Assembly: GCA_020355105.1 (NCBI GenBank)
Contig: CP070658.1
Coordinates: forward strand, 590,484-597,180
Direction: 5' to 3'
Source of the DNA: Candidatus Thorarchaeota archaeon
Lineage (GTDB): Archaea; Asgardarchaeota; Thorarchaeia; Thorarchaeales; Thorarchaeaceae
DNA: 6,697 nt
The notes beneath the pieces are model-generated. The model had not been told where the DNA came from. It was given only the letters and a program-made list of their open reading frames with translations, and ran no database searches. Within the stretch, counting starts at the first letter, position 1. The number at the start of each line of letters is the position of its first letter. This document shows, one piece after another, positions 5,961 through 6,697 of this stretch. The translations under genes and the position numbers were made by a program.

Positions 5961-6284
5961 ATGGTTGGTAACAGGATTGTGGTAATCGGAGACCGAGATA
6001 CGGTCACAGGTTTCCGGATGGTTGGTGTGAAGGAATGCAGCGTTCCTGAAACTCCAGAAGAAACACATAGTTCACTGACCAAGTACTTCCGAGACCCCAA
6101 AACGGGACTCATTCTCATAACGGAACCTCTTGCCAAGACTGTGGAGGATACCATACTTGAACTATCTGAGGCTCCGGTTCCAGTGATTCTACTTATTCCA
6201 GACCGGGATGGAACCACTGGAGCATATGATGCAGTCCTGAGGGAGCTCATTCGAAAAGCTGTTGGTATTGAGATAAAAATCTGA
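5961..6284 (+). CDS. atpF: A/V-type ATP synthase subunit F
   Basis: Small subunit of the central stalk of the archaeal A1Ao ATP synthase, bound to subunit D and able to modulate coupling. The 107-residue length is normal. The family signature is present at the N-terminus, VVIGDRDTVTGFRMVGV (7-23), followed by an alternating strand/helix pattern typical of the F subunit. It includes LILITEPLAKTV (50-61), the VPVILLIPD strand (73-81) and the C-terminal RELIRKAVGIEIKI helix. The ATG at 5961 is the natural start because the signature begins right after it; the ribosome binding site is weak. The next gene, atpA, begins 25 bp downstream, so the two are cotranscribed. This is the usual F-A order of archaeal ATP synthase operons, but no subunit C or E gene precedes it. 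Confidence 0.95.
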   Translation: MVGNRIVVIGDRDTVTGFRMVGVKECSVPETPEETHSSLTKYFRDPKTGLILITEPLAKTVEDTILELSEAPVPVILLIPDRDGTTGAYDAVLRELIRKAVGIEIKI

Positions 6285-6296
6285 TTTGACATTGAT

Positions 6297-6300
6297 GGAG
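6297..6300 (+). promoter_or_regulatory. ribosome binding site deciding the atpA start
   Basis: GGAG with a 9-nt spacer to the ATG at 6310. It favours 6310 over the in-frame ATG at 6295, which overlaps this motif and has no upstream site of its own. Confidence 0.55.
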
Positions 6301-6309
6301 CGTAAGAAG

Positions 6310-6697
6310 ATGACCCAAGAAACTGGAAGGATTGAGAGCATTGCTGGCCCAGTCGTCCGATGTGAAGGACTGACCTCTGTCAGAATGTATGAGGTCGTAC
6401 GTGTCGGCGAACAACAGTTGATTGGAGAAGTGATCGAGGTCGGTGAGGGTACATGTACTGTACAGGTCTATGAGGAAACATCCGGTCTTACACCTGGAGA
6501 ACCTGTGGTACCAACTGGCGACTCACTCTCTGTCGAGCTAGGCCCCGGGCTTCTAGGCTCCATCTACGATGGAATCCAGCGACCTCTTCCCGAGCTTAGG
6601 GAGATGTCTGGCGATTTCATCTCAAGGGGCCTTACTGTAGAAGGCATAAACAAGGAGAAGAAGTGGGAATTCAAACCCACGATCAAAGTGGGTGACA
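6310..6697 (+). CDS. atpA: A/V-type ATP synthase catalytic subunit A, N-terminal part (cut by window edge)
   Basis: Catalytic subunit of the A1 head, which with AtpB forms the hexamer that makes or hydrolyses ATP. Only 129 codons are inside the window, against about 580-590 residues for the family. The N-terminal beta-barrel is clear: GRIESIAGPVVRCEGL (6-21), MYEVVRVGEQQLIGEVIEV (26-44), VQVYEETSGLTPGEPV (52-67) and the very conserved ELGPGLLGSIYDGIQRPL (76-93). The FISRG stretch (103-107) marks the start of the non-homologous insertion specific to A/V-type A subunits. The window ends before the Walker A P-loop, so the catalytic site and any intein there cannot be judged. The gene is 25 bp after atpF, in the same transcript. 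An alternative ATG lies 15 bp upstream at 6295. Confidence 0.96.
   Translation, partial: MTQETGRIESIAGPVVRCEGLTSVRMYEVVRVGEQQLIGEVIEVGEGTCTVQVYEETSGLTPGEPVVPTGDSLSVELGPGLLGSIYDGIQRPLPELREMSGDFISRGLTVEGINKEKKWEFKPTIKVGD

Noticed and set aside
5852..6292. 146-codon minus-strand frame over atpF
   Set aside because: Antisense shadow of a well-supported subunit F gene. The translation is serine- and threonine-rich and of low complexity, with no family signature.
1..6697. CRISPR arrays, insertion sequences, tRNA or rRNA genes
   Set aside because: I saw no regularly spaced repeats, transposase motifs, terminal repeats with target duplications, or tRNA-like cloverleaf sequences on reading the window. 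Nearly all of it is taken up by core genes.

Overview
The window is ordinary-looking archaeal chromosome with a roughly even base composition. The archaeal assignment is firm. It rests on an archaeal-type SRP54, a TrmY-family (archaeal tRNA pseudouridine-54 methyltransferase) protein, a DRG-like GTPase with a TGS domain, an archaeal TrmJ, a separate PyrI regulatory chain, and subunits F and A of an A/V-type ATP synthase. The sequence alone does not fix the lineage. An Asgard archaeon of the Thorarchaeota kind or a deep euryarchaeote would both fit, and this is only a guess.

Layout. At the left edge (1-558, + strand) is the C-lobe half of an aminoglycoside-phosphotransferase-like kinase, probably cut by the window edge. 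It converges on, and overlaps by 12 bp, the last gene of a five-gene minus-strand cluster. In transcription order (right to left) that cluster is srp54, a trmY-like gene, a DRG/TGS GTPase gene, trmJ and a membrane-anchored class I methyltransferase gene. The gaps are 32, 86, 11 and 5 bp, so a single operon is likely. Four of the five genes appear to start with TTG. A 136-bp divergent intergenic region (5220-5355) holds a perfect 8-bp inverted repeat. It separates the cluster from a plus-strand block: pyrI, then after a 119-bp gap with a possible promoter, atpF and the first 129 codons of atpA, which runs off the right edge.

How the genes fit together. The minus-strand cluster is a translation and protein-targeting group. 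SRP54 recognises signal sequences on nascent chains, TrmJ and TrmY are SPOUT enzymes that modify tRNA, and the DRG-like protein belongs to a ribosome-associated GTPase family. The plus-strand block combines pyrimidine-synthesis control (PyrI) with the catalytic part of the ATP synthase.

I saw no mobile element, CRISPR array, tRNA or rRNA, and no clear new system. The points most worth a second look are the DRG-like GTPase with substitutions in three nucleotide-binding motifs, the TrmY homologue whose C-terminal SAM-binding knot looks eroded, the inverted repeat between the divergent genes, and an ATP synthase operon that seems to begin at subunit F. No stretch longer than 300 bases lacks a gene.
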